DNA of 64,000 nucleotides from contig JBCDCY010000004.1 of assembly GCA_039180875.1 (NCBI GenBank), positions 248,001-312,000 on the forward strand. Reading direction: 5' to 3'. Origin of the DNA: JBCDCY01 sp039180875 (GTDB lineage Bacteria > Pseudomonadota > Alphaproteobacteria > Rhodobacterales > Rhodobacteraceae). Positions 18,102 to 25,984 of the stretch are shown here, piece by piece (within the stretch, counting starts at the first letter, position 1; the number at the start of each line of letters is the position of its first letter). The notes under the pieces were generated by a model. The model worked only from the letters and a program-made list of their open reading frames with translations, did not search any database and was not told the origin of the DNA. The position numbers and the translations under genes are program-made.

Positions 18102-19169
18102 ATGCAAGCCGCCGAGACCAACCCGACCGTGTTCTCAGAGCCGCCGGCCGACCGGCTGCGGCGCCAAATCGCGCGGCTCGATCCGGCGGTGCAGGGGCTG
18201 GTGCGGCTGCGAGACGACTATGCCTACACCTCCGACGTGATCACGGCGCTGGCCGCCGCCGCGCCGGGCACCCTTTTGGCCGACGAGGCAGGCCGGATCC
18301 TGGGCGCCCGCCTTGGCGGCGAAGCGGACGCGGCGCTGGAAGCGGCGGTCGGGGGCGCGGCCCCTCCCTCCGGCGCCCGGACCCTGGGAGCGGCAGCGCT
18401 GGTCGGCCGCTATGACCCGAAGCTGCGCAAGCACGCGAGGCCCGTGGCCCTTCCTGCCGCAGATCCGGGGGCAGAGAGGGCGCTCTTCGATGCCTCCTAC
18501 AAAGGGGTGACGGACATCGTCACCAAGCGGGTCTGGCCCGTACCCGCCTTCGCCGCCGTCCGGTTCTGCGCGCGCCGGCGGATCACGCCGAACGCGGTGA
18601 CGGCGCTGAGCGCTTTGCTGGTGGCGCTGGTCTTCCTGCTGTTCTGGCAGGGCTGGTTCTGGGCCGGCCTCGCCGCGGGCTGGCTGATGTGCTTTCTCGA
18701 CACGGTGGACGGCAAGCTCGCGCGGGTGACGCTCGCCTCCTCCCGCCTCGGCGACATTGCCGACCACGGGATCGATCTGGTGCATCCGCCGTTCTGGTGG
18801 TGGGCCTGGGCGGTTGGCGCCGGGATGGGCAGCGCGGCGGGGGCGGAGGCCCTGCTCGCCCCGGCGCTCGCGGTGATCGTCGCCGGCTACATCGCCCAGC
18901 GCGCGGAAGAGGGCTGGTTCATCGCCCGCTTCGGCGCGGACATGCACACCTGGCGCCCGTTCGACAGCGCCTTTCGCGAGATCACGGCGCGGCGCAACCC
19001 CAACCTGTTGATCCTGATGGCATTCACCGCCCTCGGCCTGCCGGCGGAGGGCCTGTTGGCCGTCGCCGCCTGGGTGGCGATCAGCTTCCTGGTTCATCTC
19101 GTGCGGATCATCCAGGCCCATCTGGCGGCACGGCGGGAGCCCATCGTCTCCTGGATGATGGCACCGTGA
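18102..19169 (+). CDS. CDP-alcohol phosphotransferase (second paralogue)
   Basis: A 355-residue protein whose membrane domain starts near residue 160. The catalytic signature reads DTVDGKLARVTL followed by GDIADHGIDLVHPPF. The soluble N-terminal 150 residues include VGRYDPKLRKHARP and YKGVTDIVTKRVWP. The latter parallels YKGSTDILTSHVFP in the protein at 13274-14434, as does FLLFWQG versus AILFWQG, so the two are paralogues. It probably joins a CDP-activated lipid and an alcohol (or the reverse). It starts a plus-strand operon with a lipid kinase and a Tam41-like nucleotidyltransferase; GTGA and ATGA overlaps couple all three. A similar three-gene set makes ceramide phosphoglycerate in Caulobacter. 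Confidence 0.8.
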   Translation: MQAAETNPTVFSEPPADRLRRQIARLDPAVQGLVRLRDDYAYTSDVITALAAAAPGTLLADEAGRILGARLGGEADAALEAAVGGAAPPSGARTLGAAALVGRYDPKLRKHARPVALPAADPGAERALFDASYKGVTDIVTKRVWPVPAFAAVRFCARRRITPNAVTALSALLVALVFLLFWQGWFWAGLAAGWLMCFLDTVDGKLARVTLASSRLGDIADHGIDLVHPPFWWWAWAVGAGMGSAAGAEALLAPALAVIVAGYIAQRAEEGWFIARFGADMHTWRPFDSAFREITARRNPNLLILMAFTALGLPAEGLLAVAAWVAISFLVHLVRIIQAHLAARREPIVSWMMAP

Positions 19170-20125
19170 GCCAGATCGGCCTCCTCCGCAACCCCGCAAG
19201 CAGCGGCAATCGCCGGGCCGGGCCTCTCGCCCTGCCGGCCGGCGTTCCGGTGGCGGAGCCGACCAATCCTGCCGCGACCGGGGAGGCAGTGGCCACCCTC
19301 CTCGCCCAGGGGGTGCGGCGCATCGCTATCGACGGCGGTGACGGCACGGTGCGGCTGGCGATCGCGGCCCTGCTCCGCCACGGTGCCGCGGGAGACGTGG
19401 CGCTGGTGCTGCTCCGCCGCGGCAACACCAACCTCTTCTACCGGGAGATCGGCGGCTGGGGCGGGGCCTTGCCGGAGGTTGGTGCGGGCACGCTCCATCA
19501 ACGCCCGGTCCTTTGCGTCCGAGGGGCCGGGGTGGAGCACTACGGCATGATCCTCGGCCTCGGCGCCTATGAGCGGGCGAGCCGCCTGGCCGCCGCCCGT
19601 CCCGGGCCGCGGGGCGGGGCCGGCGTGGCGGCGGCCATCCTGCGCGCTCTGGCCCAGGCGGCTTTCCAGGGGCCGGAGGGACCATGGCGGTGCGGCGTGG
19701 CCCTGGCGATCCGCCATGACGGGGCCGAGGTAGAAGCCGGTCCGCGTCTCCTCTTCACAGCCACGGTGGCCGAGCGACGCCTGCCCTTCGGCCTCGATCC
19801 CTTCGGGCGGGATGGGGCGCAGGGCAAGATCCGCTGGCTGGATGTGGATGCCCCCGGCCGGCGCCTGCTGGCCGCGGCGCCTCTGGTGCTGATGGGACGG
19901 CAACCCCAATGGCTGACGGCGGCAGGCTACCGGCGGGGCCGGTCCGACGGGATCGAGATCCAGGGCGCCAGCGCGCTGGTGATCGACGGCGACGTGGTGG
20001 AGAACGACCCGGCCGCCACCCTCTCCATCGGGCTCTCCCCCGCGCTTCAGTTCCTGGTGCCCGAGGCGCCGCAGCAGGCCCGGGCGCCGGCGGTAGAGCC
20101 GGCCGAGGGCAGCCGGGCGCGATGA
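19166..20125 (+). CDS. Diacylglycerol-kinase-family lipid kinase, candidate ceramide kinase
   Basis: A 319-residue lipid kinase of the DAGK/YegS family. The N-terminus reads IGLLRNPASSGN and the nucleotide-binding signature IDGGDGTVRLAI lies near residue 55, with LRRGNTNLFYREIG near 85. It starts with GTG in a GTGA overlap with the phosphotransferase gene. Such kinases phosphorylate the primary hydroxyl of diacylglycerol, sphingoid bases or ceramide. Because the neighbours synthesise ceramide, ceramide is the most likely substrate, as for CpgB of Caulobacter. That assignment is from context; the sequence only fixes the kinase family. Confidence 0.75.
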   Translation: MSQIGLLRNPASSGNRRAGPLALPAGVPVAEPTNPAATGEAVATLLAQGVRRIAIDGGDGTVRLAIAALLRHGAAGDVALVLLRRGNTNLFYREIGGWGGALPEVGAGTLHQRPVLCVRGAGVEHYGMILGLGAYERASRLAAARPGPRGGAGVAAAILRALAQAAFQGPEGPWRCGVALAIRHDGAEVEAGPRLLFTATVAERRLPFGLDPFGRDGAQGKIRWLDVDAPGRRLLAAAPLVLMGRQPQWLTAAGYRRGRSDGIEIQGASALVIDGDVVENDPAATLSIGLSPALQFLVPEAPQQARAPAVEPAEGSRAR

Positions 20126-20997
20126 CCGCCCCAACGCCGCTCGAGGCCCGCATCGCCGAGACGCTCCATCAGCCCGTCGGGCCCGAGATCGCCGCGGCGG
20201 CCGACGTGCTGATGACCTGGCCCGGCGCCCGGGCCGTGCTGTTCTACGGCGCAGCCCTGCGGGAGCCTGAGATGGCGCTTCGTCCCGGCGCCGGGCCGCT
20301 CGACCTCTACCTCCTCACCGATCCGTCCCAGCCCGGCCCGCTCGGCCGGCTTCTGCCCCCCGATGTGCGCTTCATAGCGGAGGGGCCGAACGGCGCGAAG
20401 GTTGCGGTGATGACGCTTGAGGCCTTTGCCCGGCGGATGCGGCGGGGGGGATGGGACACCACGCTTTGGGCCCGCTTCTCCCAACCCGCACGGCTGCTCC
20501 GCGCGGAGGAGGGGGTGGAGGAAGCGGTGACCGGCGCCATTGCCGAGGGCGTGCGCACCGCGCGCTGGTGGACCGCCCATCTGGTGGAGAGCCCCGGCGC
20601 CGACCCCCTGGCCGATTGGGCGGCACTCTACGCGCTCACCTATGGCGCGGAGCTGCGGGTGGAGGGCGGCATCGCCCGCGCCGGGGCTGTGATCGCCGCC
20701 GATCCGGACTGGTTTCGGGAGATCGCTGCCCTCGCGCCCCTGCCAGCCACCAGCCCCGACGCGCGCGCCAGCGCCCGGCGCGCCTGGCAGCGGCGACGCA
20801 TCGTCGGCAAGTTGCTCAACCTCGCGCGCCTCGCCAAAGCTGCCTTCACCTATTCAGGCGGCATCGCCTATGCGCTGGCCAAGGTGGAGCGCCATTCCGG
20901 CCAACCGGTCGAGCTTACGGCGTGGCAGCGCCGCTGGCCCGCTCTCGCGGCGCCTCTGGTGCTGCTGCGACTGTGGCGGCAGGGGCGCCTGCGCTGA
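20122..20997 (+). CDS. Tam41-like nucleotidyltransferase (candidate lipid cytidylyltransferase)
   Basis: A 291-residue soluble protein. The segment AVLFYGAALREPEM followed by PLDLYLLTDPSQPG (residues 36-68) resembles the nucleotidyltransferase GS..D core, and AKVAVMTLEAFARRM then TTLWARFSQPARLL (about 94-128) recalls the conserved central part of Tam41, the mitochondrial CDP-diacylglycerol synthase. The C-terminal FTYSGGIAYALAKVERHSG is another fixed block. It would form a CDP-lipid from a phosphorylated lipid and CTP. It is coupled to the kinase gene by ATGA. The last 83 bases of the gene are also coding on the other strand for serine palmitoyltransferase. The family call is by pattern and moderately sure. 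Confidence 0.5.
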   Translation: MTAPTPLEARIAETLHQPVGPEIAAAADVLMTWPGARAVLFYGAALREPEMALRPGAGPLDLYLLTDPSQPGPLGRLLPPDVRFIAEGPNGAKVAVMTLEAFARRMRRGGWDTTLWARFSQPARLLRAEEGVEEAVTGAIAEGVRTARWWTAHLVESPGADPLADWAALYALTYGAELRVEGGIARAGAVIAADPDWFREIAALAPLPATSPDARASARRAWQRRRIVGKLLNLARLAKAAFTYSGGIAYALAKVERHSGQPVELTAWQRRWPALAAPLVLLRLWRQGRLR

Positions 20998-22216
20998 TCG
21001 CCTCTGCGCCAGGCCCGCCCGAGCTCAGCCCGAGCGCCCCGGCCGCCTCGCCGAAGATCGCCAATGCCCGGTCGATCTGCCCGTCGGTGTGGGCCGAGGA
21101 GACGGAGACGCGCAGCAACGCCCAGCCGTTCGGCGTCGCCGGCGGTAGGGCGATGTTGGTGTAGAGCCCCCGGTCGATCAGTCCGTTCCAGAGCATCACC
21201 GCGGTGGTGAGATCGGGGCAGACGACGCCGACGACGGGGCTCGGCTCCGGCCCGAGCTGCAGGCCCATGGCCTGAAGCCCGCCATAGAGCCGCGCCACGT
21301 TCTTCCAAAGTCGGGTTCGCAGCGCCGGCTCCCGCTCCACCCGCTCGATCGCCGCGATCGCCGCCGCGGCCACGCCGGGGGAGCCCGAGGCGGTGAACAT
21401 ATAGGGCCGCGACAGCGCGCGGACGGCGTCGAAGCCTGCGATGTCGGAGACGCAGAAGCCGCCGATGGTGCCGAGGCTTTTCGAGAAGGTGCCGACGATC
21501 ACGTCGCAGTCGGCCTCCACGCCGAGCGCCTCCGCCTGGCCGCGCCCGGTGGGGCCGAGCACGCCGAGGGAGTGCGCCTCATCGACGATCAGGCAAACCT
21601 CGGGGCCGGCCTTGCGCTTCACCTCGGCGATCTCGGCGAGCGGGGCGGTGTCGCCGAGCATCGAGTAGATGCCCTCGACCACCACGAAGCGCATCCCCTC
21701 CCGGCCCTCGAGCCGGGCGAGCTTGCGCTCCAGATCGGCGGCGGAGTTGTGGCGGAAGCGGATGATTTCGGAGCCCGACATCTTGCATGCATCGTAGATC
21801 GAGGCGTGGCTGTCGGCGTCGATCAGGATCTGATCGCCTCGGCCCGCCAGGGCGCAGATCGTGCCGAGATTGGCCAGATAGCCGGTGGAGAACACGATGG
21901 CCGAGCGCCGGCCGTAGAACGCCGCCATGCGCCGCTCCAGCTCGCGATGCCCGCCATAGGTGCCATTGGCGATGCGGGAGCCGGTGGTGCCGACGCCGAG
22001 GCTGCGGGTGGCCGAAACGGCCGCCTCGATACAGCCCGGATCCATGGTGGTGCCGAGATAGTTGTTGGTGCCGAAAAGCAGCACGTCCTGCCCCTCGAGC
22101 ACCGCTTCGGTCGGGGAGACCACCCGCTCAAACGACAGCGCGCTCGGGTCGCGCCCCAGCGCCCGCACGGTGGAGAACCGGCCCGTGGCCTCACGCAATC
22201 TGGCCTCGATGCTCAT
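20915..22216 (-). CDS. spt: Serine palmitoyltransferase (alpha-oxoamine synthase family)
   Basis: A 433-residue PLP enzyme. Visible features are FGTNNYLGTTMDP (near residue 48), GTTGSRIANGTYGGH (near 76), DADSHASIYDACKMSG (near 132), VDEAHSLGVLG (near 212) and GTFSKSLGTIGGF with the Schiff-base lysine (near 243). It condenses serine with an acyl thioester to 3-oxosphinganine, the first step of sphingolipid synthesis. The adjacent ACP and acyl-AMP ligase genes separate it from KBL or BioF, its main alternatives. The start ATG overlaps the ACP stop (ATGA). Its C-terminal 27 residues (Ala/Pro-rich, probably disordered) are encoded antisense to the end of the Tam41-like gene. Confidence 0.85.
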   Translation of the reverse strand: MSIEARLREATGRFSTVRALGRDPSALSFERVVSPTEAVLEGQDVLLFGTNNYLGTTMDPGCIEAAVSATRSLGVGTTGSRIANGTYGGHRELERRMAAFYGRRSAIVFSTGYLANLGTICALAGRGDQILIDADSHASIYDACKMSGSEIIRFRHNSAADLERKLARLEGREGMRFVVVEGIYSMLGDTAPLAEIAEVKRKAGPEVCLIVDEAHSLGVLGPTGRGQAEALGVEADCDVIVGTFSKSLGTIGGFCVSDIAGFDAVRALSRPYMFTASGSPGVAAAAIAAIERVEREPALRTRLWKNVARLYGGLQAMGLQLGPEPSPVVGVVCPDLTTAVMLWNGLIDRGLYTNIALPPATPNGWALLRVSVSSAHTDGQIDRALAIFGEAAGALGLSSGGPGAEAISAGAPAATVAAAPEAPRERASGAATP

Positions 22217-22497
22217 CGCGCGTCCCCGTCCATGGCGGAGCTCGCCGCCGCCTCACCCACCGGTTGCTGCAGCCGGCCGATCACCGCCCCAAGCTCCCGG
22301 ATTGTGCGCACGTCGGAGAGCTGGTCGAGGGGGATGGTGGTGTCGAACGCGTCCTCGAGCTCGAGCACGAAATCCATCACGGCGACCGAGTCGAGCCCGG
22401 CATCGGCGGTGATGGAGCTCTCGGGCGTCAGGTCGTGGCGCTTCAGCCGTTCGGTGAGCATCTGAAGAACGCGCGCCTCGGCGCTGGTCTCACTCAT
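22213..22497 (-). CDS. Acyl carrier protein for serine palmitoyltransferase
   Basis: A 94-residue ACP. The phosphopantetheine attachment site is DAGLDSVAVMDF, where the serine follows the usual Asp and a valine replaces the common leucine. The acidic helix LELEDAFDTTIP follows. ATG 22497 is preferred because it overlaps the GMC oxidoreductase stop in an ATGA; an in-frame ATG at 22509 would lie inside that gene. It should be loaded by the acyl-AMP ligase of the same operon and present the acyl chain to serine palmitoyltransferase, as AcpR does in Caulobacter. Confidence 0.85.
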   Translation of the reverse strand: MSETSAEARVLQMLTERLKRHDLTPESSITADAGLDSVAVMDFVLELEDAFDTTIPLDQLSDVRTIRELGAVIGRLQQPVGEAAASSAMDGDAR

Positions 22498-24227
22498 GTC
22501 TCGCTCCATGCTTCTTGCCTGCCTTTATCGGTCCGCCGGGCAGCGACGGCAACCCGGGGCTCCGGCGGTTGGGCGGTTTGCCGATGGTCGAGGCGTTCAT
22601 GTCCCACAAGCTGCGCGAGGCGCGCGCCGAGCCGCAGGGCCAGTGCGAGGATCGTCAGCGTCGGATTGGCCCAGCCGCCGGTCGGAAAGACGGCGGAGCC
22701 CGCGACATGCAGATTGGCCAGGTCGTGGAAGCGGCAATCGGCATCGACCACGCTCTGTTGCGGATCGGTGCCCATGCGCAGGGTTCCCATGTGGTGGTAG
22801 CCGCCGAGGGCGTGGTTGCCGATGGCCGGGTCGAACTGCCAGGGGCCATCTTCCGGTGCGAGCCAGGCGGCCGGCTCGACGCGCCCGACGTCGAGGCGGG
22901 CGCATTCCTCGCCGAAGAGCGCGACCAGGCGCTGGACGGACTGTCGGTCGATGCCGCTCAGCCGCCAATCCAGGACCGGCAGCGGCACGCCCAGGCTGTC
23001 GTGGGTGCCCGGCGAGAGGGTGACGCGGCTCGCCGGGTTGGGCGCCTGTTCGGCCCGTATGGACAGGGCGATCTCGCGTCCGCCGAGGGTCGTCGCGAGG
23101 TTCGAAAGCACCGGGTCCGCCAGCCGCCGCCAGGTCGCCGCGGCCCGACGGCTGAGGCGCCAGGCGCGGCGCCAGCCGCCGGTGCTCGGCAAGGTGTGGC
23201 GAAGGACAGCGTAGCCCCGCCGTGCCATCCCGGCCCCCGACCCCTCGGGCCGGCGGAGGGCGAGGCCGAGGGCGCTGTTCAGGATGCCCTCCCGCCGCTG
23301 CACGGTGGCCGAGGGGCGGAGGACTGCCGCATGGCGCACGCCGTCATGGCGCGCATGGCGGGGGAGGAGCGACAGGGCCCGCCAGCTCGCGCCCCAGCCT
23401 GCTGCCGGGCGGAGCCGGCCGCCGCGGGCATGGGGGTGCTCTATGAAATAGCGCCCCACCGCCTCGCCGCCGAAGCCGTGGGCGGGATCCCCGCCGGCGC
23501 TGAGGCGGGAGGCCAGCACCAGCCGCGGCGCCTCGATCCCGCCGGTGGCTAGGACGAAATGCCGCCCCCGTGCTGTGGCGCGCGCACCCTTGGGAGAGCG
23601 GAGGTCGAAGCCCGCCACGGCGCGGCCACCCGGCTGCAACGCGATCTCCGTCACCGTGGCGTTCAGCACGACGGTGACGTTGGGTGCGGCCACCAGATCG
23701 GCCGCCCGGGGCAGGGTGAAGCGGTCCGCCTCCCCGTCGAATTGCCAGAAGCCAGGCTCCAAGACCCCTGGGTCGAGCGGCGGCTCGGCGCGCCCCAAGC
23801 GCCGCCAGCCCTCGGCGGGGGAGGCGATGCGCGTGAGGCCGAGCGCGGCGTGGGCCGCCGCGTACCAGGGCACCAGATCGGCATGGGTAATGGGCCAGCC
23901 AGAATTCGCGATGCCGGGGCGAGGCTCGAAATCCACTGGATCGAGCTCCGCCACCCGGCCGCCCCAGATCGCCGTGGTGCCGCCGAAGAACCGCAGGCGG
24001 CTTTCGCGGAGGGGGTAGTAGGGTTCGCCCTCCGCCGCCACCTCTCCCGCCGCCAGATCCTGGGCCGTGTTCTGGAAGTCGCGCCCGCCGCTTTCCAGCA
24101 GCAGCACCTCGACCCCCTCGGCCGCCAAAGCCCGGGCCAGGGTCACTCCGGCCGCCCCTGCGCCGGCGATGCAGATATCCGCCTCGAGCGCGCGATGCCC
24201 CTCGGTGCTATCGAGGTCGAGGAGCAC
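22494..24227 (-). CDS. GMC-family FAD oxidoreductase in the ceramide operon
   Basis: A 577-residue FAD-dependent oxidoreductase. The dinucleotide motif ADICIAGAGAAGVTLARAL is near residue 20, FFGGTTAIWGGR near 85, and the C-terminal active-site block GGYHHMGTLRMG near 500, followed by HVAGSAVFPTGGWANPT. GMC enzymes oxidise alcohols on sugars, choline or lipids. It starts with GTG in a TAGTG overlap with the LicC-like gene. No such enzyme is part of the known core ceramide pathway, so it may modify the long-chain base, the acyl chain or a sugar headgroup. There is no signal peptide. Confidence 0.8.
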   Translation of the reverse strand: MLLDLDSTEGHRALEADICIAGAGAAGVTLARALAAEGVEVLLLESGGRDFQNTAQDLAAGEVAAEGEPYYPLRESRLRFFGGTTAIWGGRVAELDPVDFEPRPGIANSGWPITHADLVPWYAAAHAALGLTRIASPAEGWRRLGRAEPPLDPGVLEPGFWQFDGEADRFTLPRAADLVAAPNVTVVLNATVTEIALQPGGRAVAGFDLRSPKGARATARGRHFVLATGGIEAPRLVLASRLSAGGDPAHGFGGEAVGRYFIEHPHARGGRLRPAAGWGASWRALSLLPRHARHDGVRHAAVLRPSATVQRREGILNSALGLALRRPEGSGAGMARRGYAVLRHTLPSTGGWRRAWRLSRRAAATWRRLADPVLSNLATTLGGREIALSIRAEQAPNPASRVTLSPGTHDSLGVPLPVLDWRLSGIDRQSVQRLVALFGEECARLDVGRVEPAAWLAPEDGPWQFDPAIGNHALGGYHHMGTLRMGTDPQQSVVDADCRFHDLANLHVAGSAVFPTGGWANPTLTILALALRLGARLAQLVGHERLDHRQTAQPPEPRVAVAARRTDKGRQEAWSET

Positions 24228-24997
24228 TAGGTCCCGCCGAGGGCCTGGACCGGATGCTCCGCTGCGACCCTGCCGAAGCTGGCGACCGCCGCCTCGGCCT
24301 GGGTGAGATCGGTCGGGAAGTCGACCTCGCACCAGCGCTCCCCAGCCAGCCGCACGACGCCGACATGGCCCTCCCGCGCCAGCGCGTCGATGATCGAGAG
24401 ATACCAGAGCTTGAGCGCCGCCGGATCGGTCAGGGCCGAATACAGCGCCGCGCGAAACAGCGCCCCACCCTCGCCCAGGAAGCGCAGCATGCCGATCGAC
24501 TCGCCGTCGATCGGATCGCCCAGGGTCTTGCCGATCGCCGTCAGCCGGGCGCCGGTGGCCCGGATCTTCATGTCGTCGGCGTCGTAATGCGCCTTGGCAT
24601 CGGCCGTGACGCTGATCGGCGCCTCCGCCTCGGCCAGCAGGCGGGCGAGCACGGCGTCCTCGAAAAGCGTGTCGCCGTTCATCAGCACGGTGTCGGGGCC
24701 GATATGGTCCCGCGCTTCCCAACAGGAGCCGATATTGTCGGCCACGCTGTGGAACGGGTTAAAGACGATCTCCGGCGCGGATCGCAGGCCCATGCGCTCG
24801 ACCGCCCGCTCCACCTGGCCGGTCTCAAAGCCGGTGACCACGGCCACCCGCTCGATCCCGTTGGCCTCGATGGCGCGGAGTTGCCATTCCAGGATGCTGC
24901 GCCCGCCGATTTCGACCAGGCATTTTGGCCGGCTGTCGGTGAGCGGCGACAGGCGCTTGCCACGCCCCGCGCTCAGGATCACGGCATTGGTGCCCAC
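24227..24997 (-). CDS. LicC-like sugar/choline-phosphate nucleotidyltransferase
   Basis: A 256-residue nucleotidyltransferase. The N-terminal loop AVILSAGRGKRLSPLTD, with PKCLVEIGGRSILEWQL next, is canonical, and MNGDTLFED (near residue 107) supplies the metal-binding Asp. The C-terminal part (WCEVDFPTDLTQAE) resembles phosphocholine cytidylyltransferase LicC and related enzymes. It would make an NDP-activated headgroup or sugar. It follows the epimerase gene by nine bases and precedes the GMC oxidoreductase gene. It is one of three different nucleotidyltransferases in this locus, which suggests more than one activated headgroup component. Confidence 0.8.
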   Translation of the reverse strand: MGTNAVILSAGRGKRLSPLTDSRPKCLVEIGGRSILEWQLRAIEANGIERVAVVTGFETGQVERAVERMGLRSAPEIVFNPFHSVADNIGSCWEARDHIGPDTVLMNGDTLFEDAVLARLLAEAEAPISVTADAKAHYDADDMKIRATGARLTAIGKTLGDPIDGESIGMLRFLGEGGALFRAALYSALTDPAALKLWYLSIIDALAREGHVGVVRLAGERWCEVDFPTDLTQAEAAVASFGRVAAEHPVQALGGT

Positions 24998-25006
24998 GGG
25001 CGTCTC

Positions 25007-25984
25007 CTACCTTGTCTCGGTGGCCAGCCGCGATCCGCTGGGGCGGCCGCGCCGGCTGAGGGTGCTGTCGCCCATCAGGGCGGAGATGGTGCGTCGGAAG
25101 CCGGCGGCCAGGTCGAGCTGGGGTGACCAGAGCGTGGCCGGCGGCTGCTCGCCGACGGACGAGGACCAGTCGAGATGGCGCAGCTCGCGGATCTTCGCCG
25201 GCGTGAGCGGGCCGATGATGCGCTGCAGGGCCGGCGCATGCTCCGCCGCCCAGCCCAGCGCATCGACCAGCGCCGGCGGCAGGGTAACGGGCCGCGGCGT
25301 CCGGCCGAGCGCCTCGGCCAGCACGATGGCCGTCTCGCGCCAGCCATAGCCGTCGCGCCGGGCATCGCTGAGCTCCCAGCAGGCGCCGGCCGGCGCGCCC
25401 TCCGCCGCAGCGACCACGGCGCGGGCCACGTCCTCGGCATGGATCAGGTAGAGCCGCGCCTCGGCCGGGCCGAGCAATGGTTGGACCGGCCCGTCGGCCA
25501 TGCGGAAGAGCGCCCGGGTCGCCGCATCCCGCGGGCCGTAGACCGCGGCGGGGCGCAGGATGGACCAGCGCCCGGCCTGGCCGCTGAGCCGCGCCTCAGC
25601 CTCCCGCTTCGAGGCCGCATAGGGGCTGAGCTCCGGCACCCGCGCTGCCATCGAGGAGATCAGGACGAACGCCGCCTCCGGGCAGTGCGCTGACCACGCG
25701 GCGATCATCTGCTCGGTGCCGGCGACATTGACCCGGGCGAAGGCTTCGGGATCGCGGCTCACGGTAAGGCCCGCGGCGTGGACCACGGCATCGGCACCCT
25801 CGACGAGCTGTCCCAGGGCCTCCGCCTGGTCGAGCGCGCCGCGCACCACCTCCACCGGGGTTTCCGGCGGGGGAGAGCCTGGGCGGAGCAGCGCGCGACA
25901 GCGCCAGCCCGCCTCGGCAAAGGCGGCTGCGATATGGCTGCCGACGAAACCGCTCGCCCCGGTTATGGCGACGAGGCGGGTCAC
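25007..25984 (-). CDS. NAD-dependent epimerase/dehydratase family, candidate ceramide reductase
   Basis: A 325-residue extended SDR. GTG 25984 starts VTRLVAITGASGFVGSH with the Rossmann GxxGxxG motif, and the catalytic pair is in SPYAASKREAEARL (near residue 150). ILRPAAVYGPRD is a typical epimerase signature. The position between acyl-AMP ligase and serine palmitoyltransferase genes parallels cerR of Caulobacter, whose product reduces the 3-oxo group of oxidised ceramide. It overlaps the ligase gene by four bases (GTGA). A sugar epimerase role cannot be excluded. Confidence 0.7.
   Translation of the reverse strand: MTRLVAITGASGFVGSHIAAAFAEAGWRCRALLRPGSPPPETPVEVVRGALDQAEALGQLVEGADAVVHAAGLTVSRDPEAFARVNVAGTEQMIAAWSAHCPEAAFVLISSMAARVPELSPYAASKREAEARLSGQAGRWSILRPAAVYGPRDAATRALFRMADGPVQPLLGPAEARLYLIHAEDVARAVVAAAEGAPAGACWELSDARRDGYGWRETAIVLAEALGRTPRPVTLPPALVDALGWAAEHAPALQRIIGPLTPAKIRELRHLDWSSSVGEQPPATLWSPQLDLAAGFRRTISALMGDSTLSRRGRPSGSRLATETR

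Noticed and set aside
18020..18103. Extended N-terminus of the metallophosphoesterase from an ATG at 18103
   Set aside because: It would overlap the divergent phosphotransferase start and add 28 residues with no family counterpart; GTG 18019 fits the usual start just before the first metal motif.
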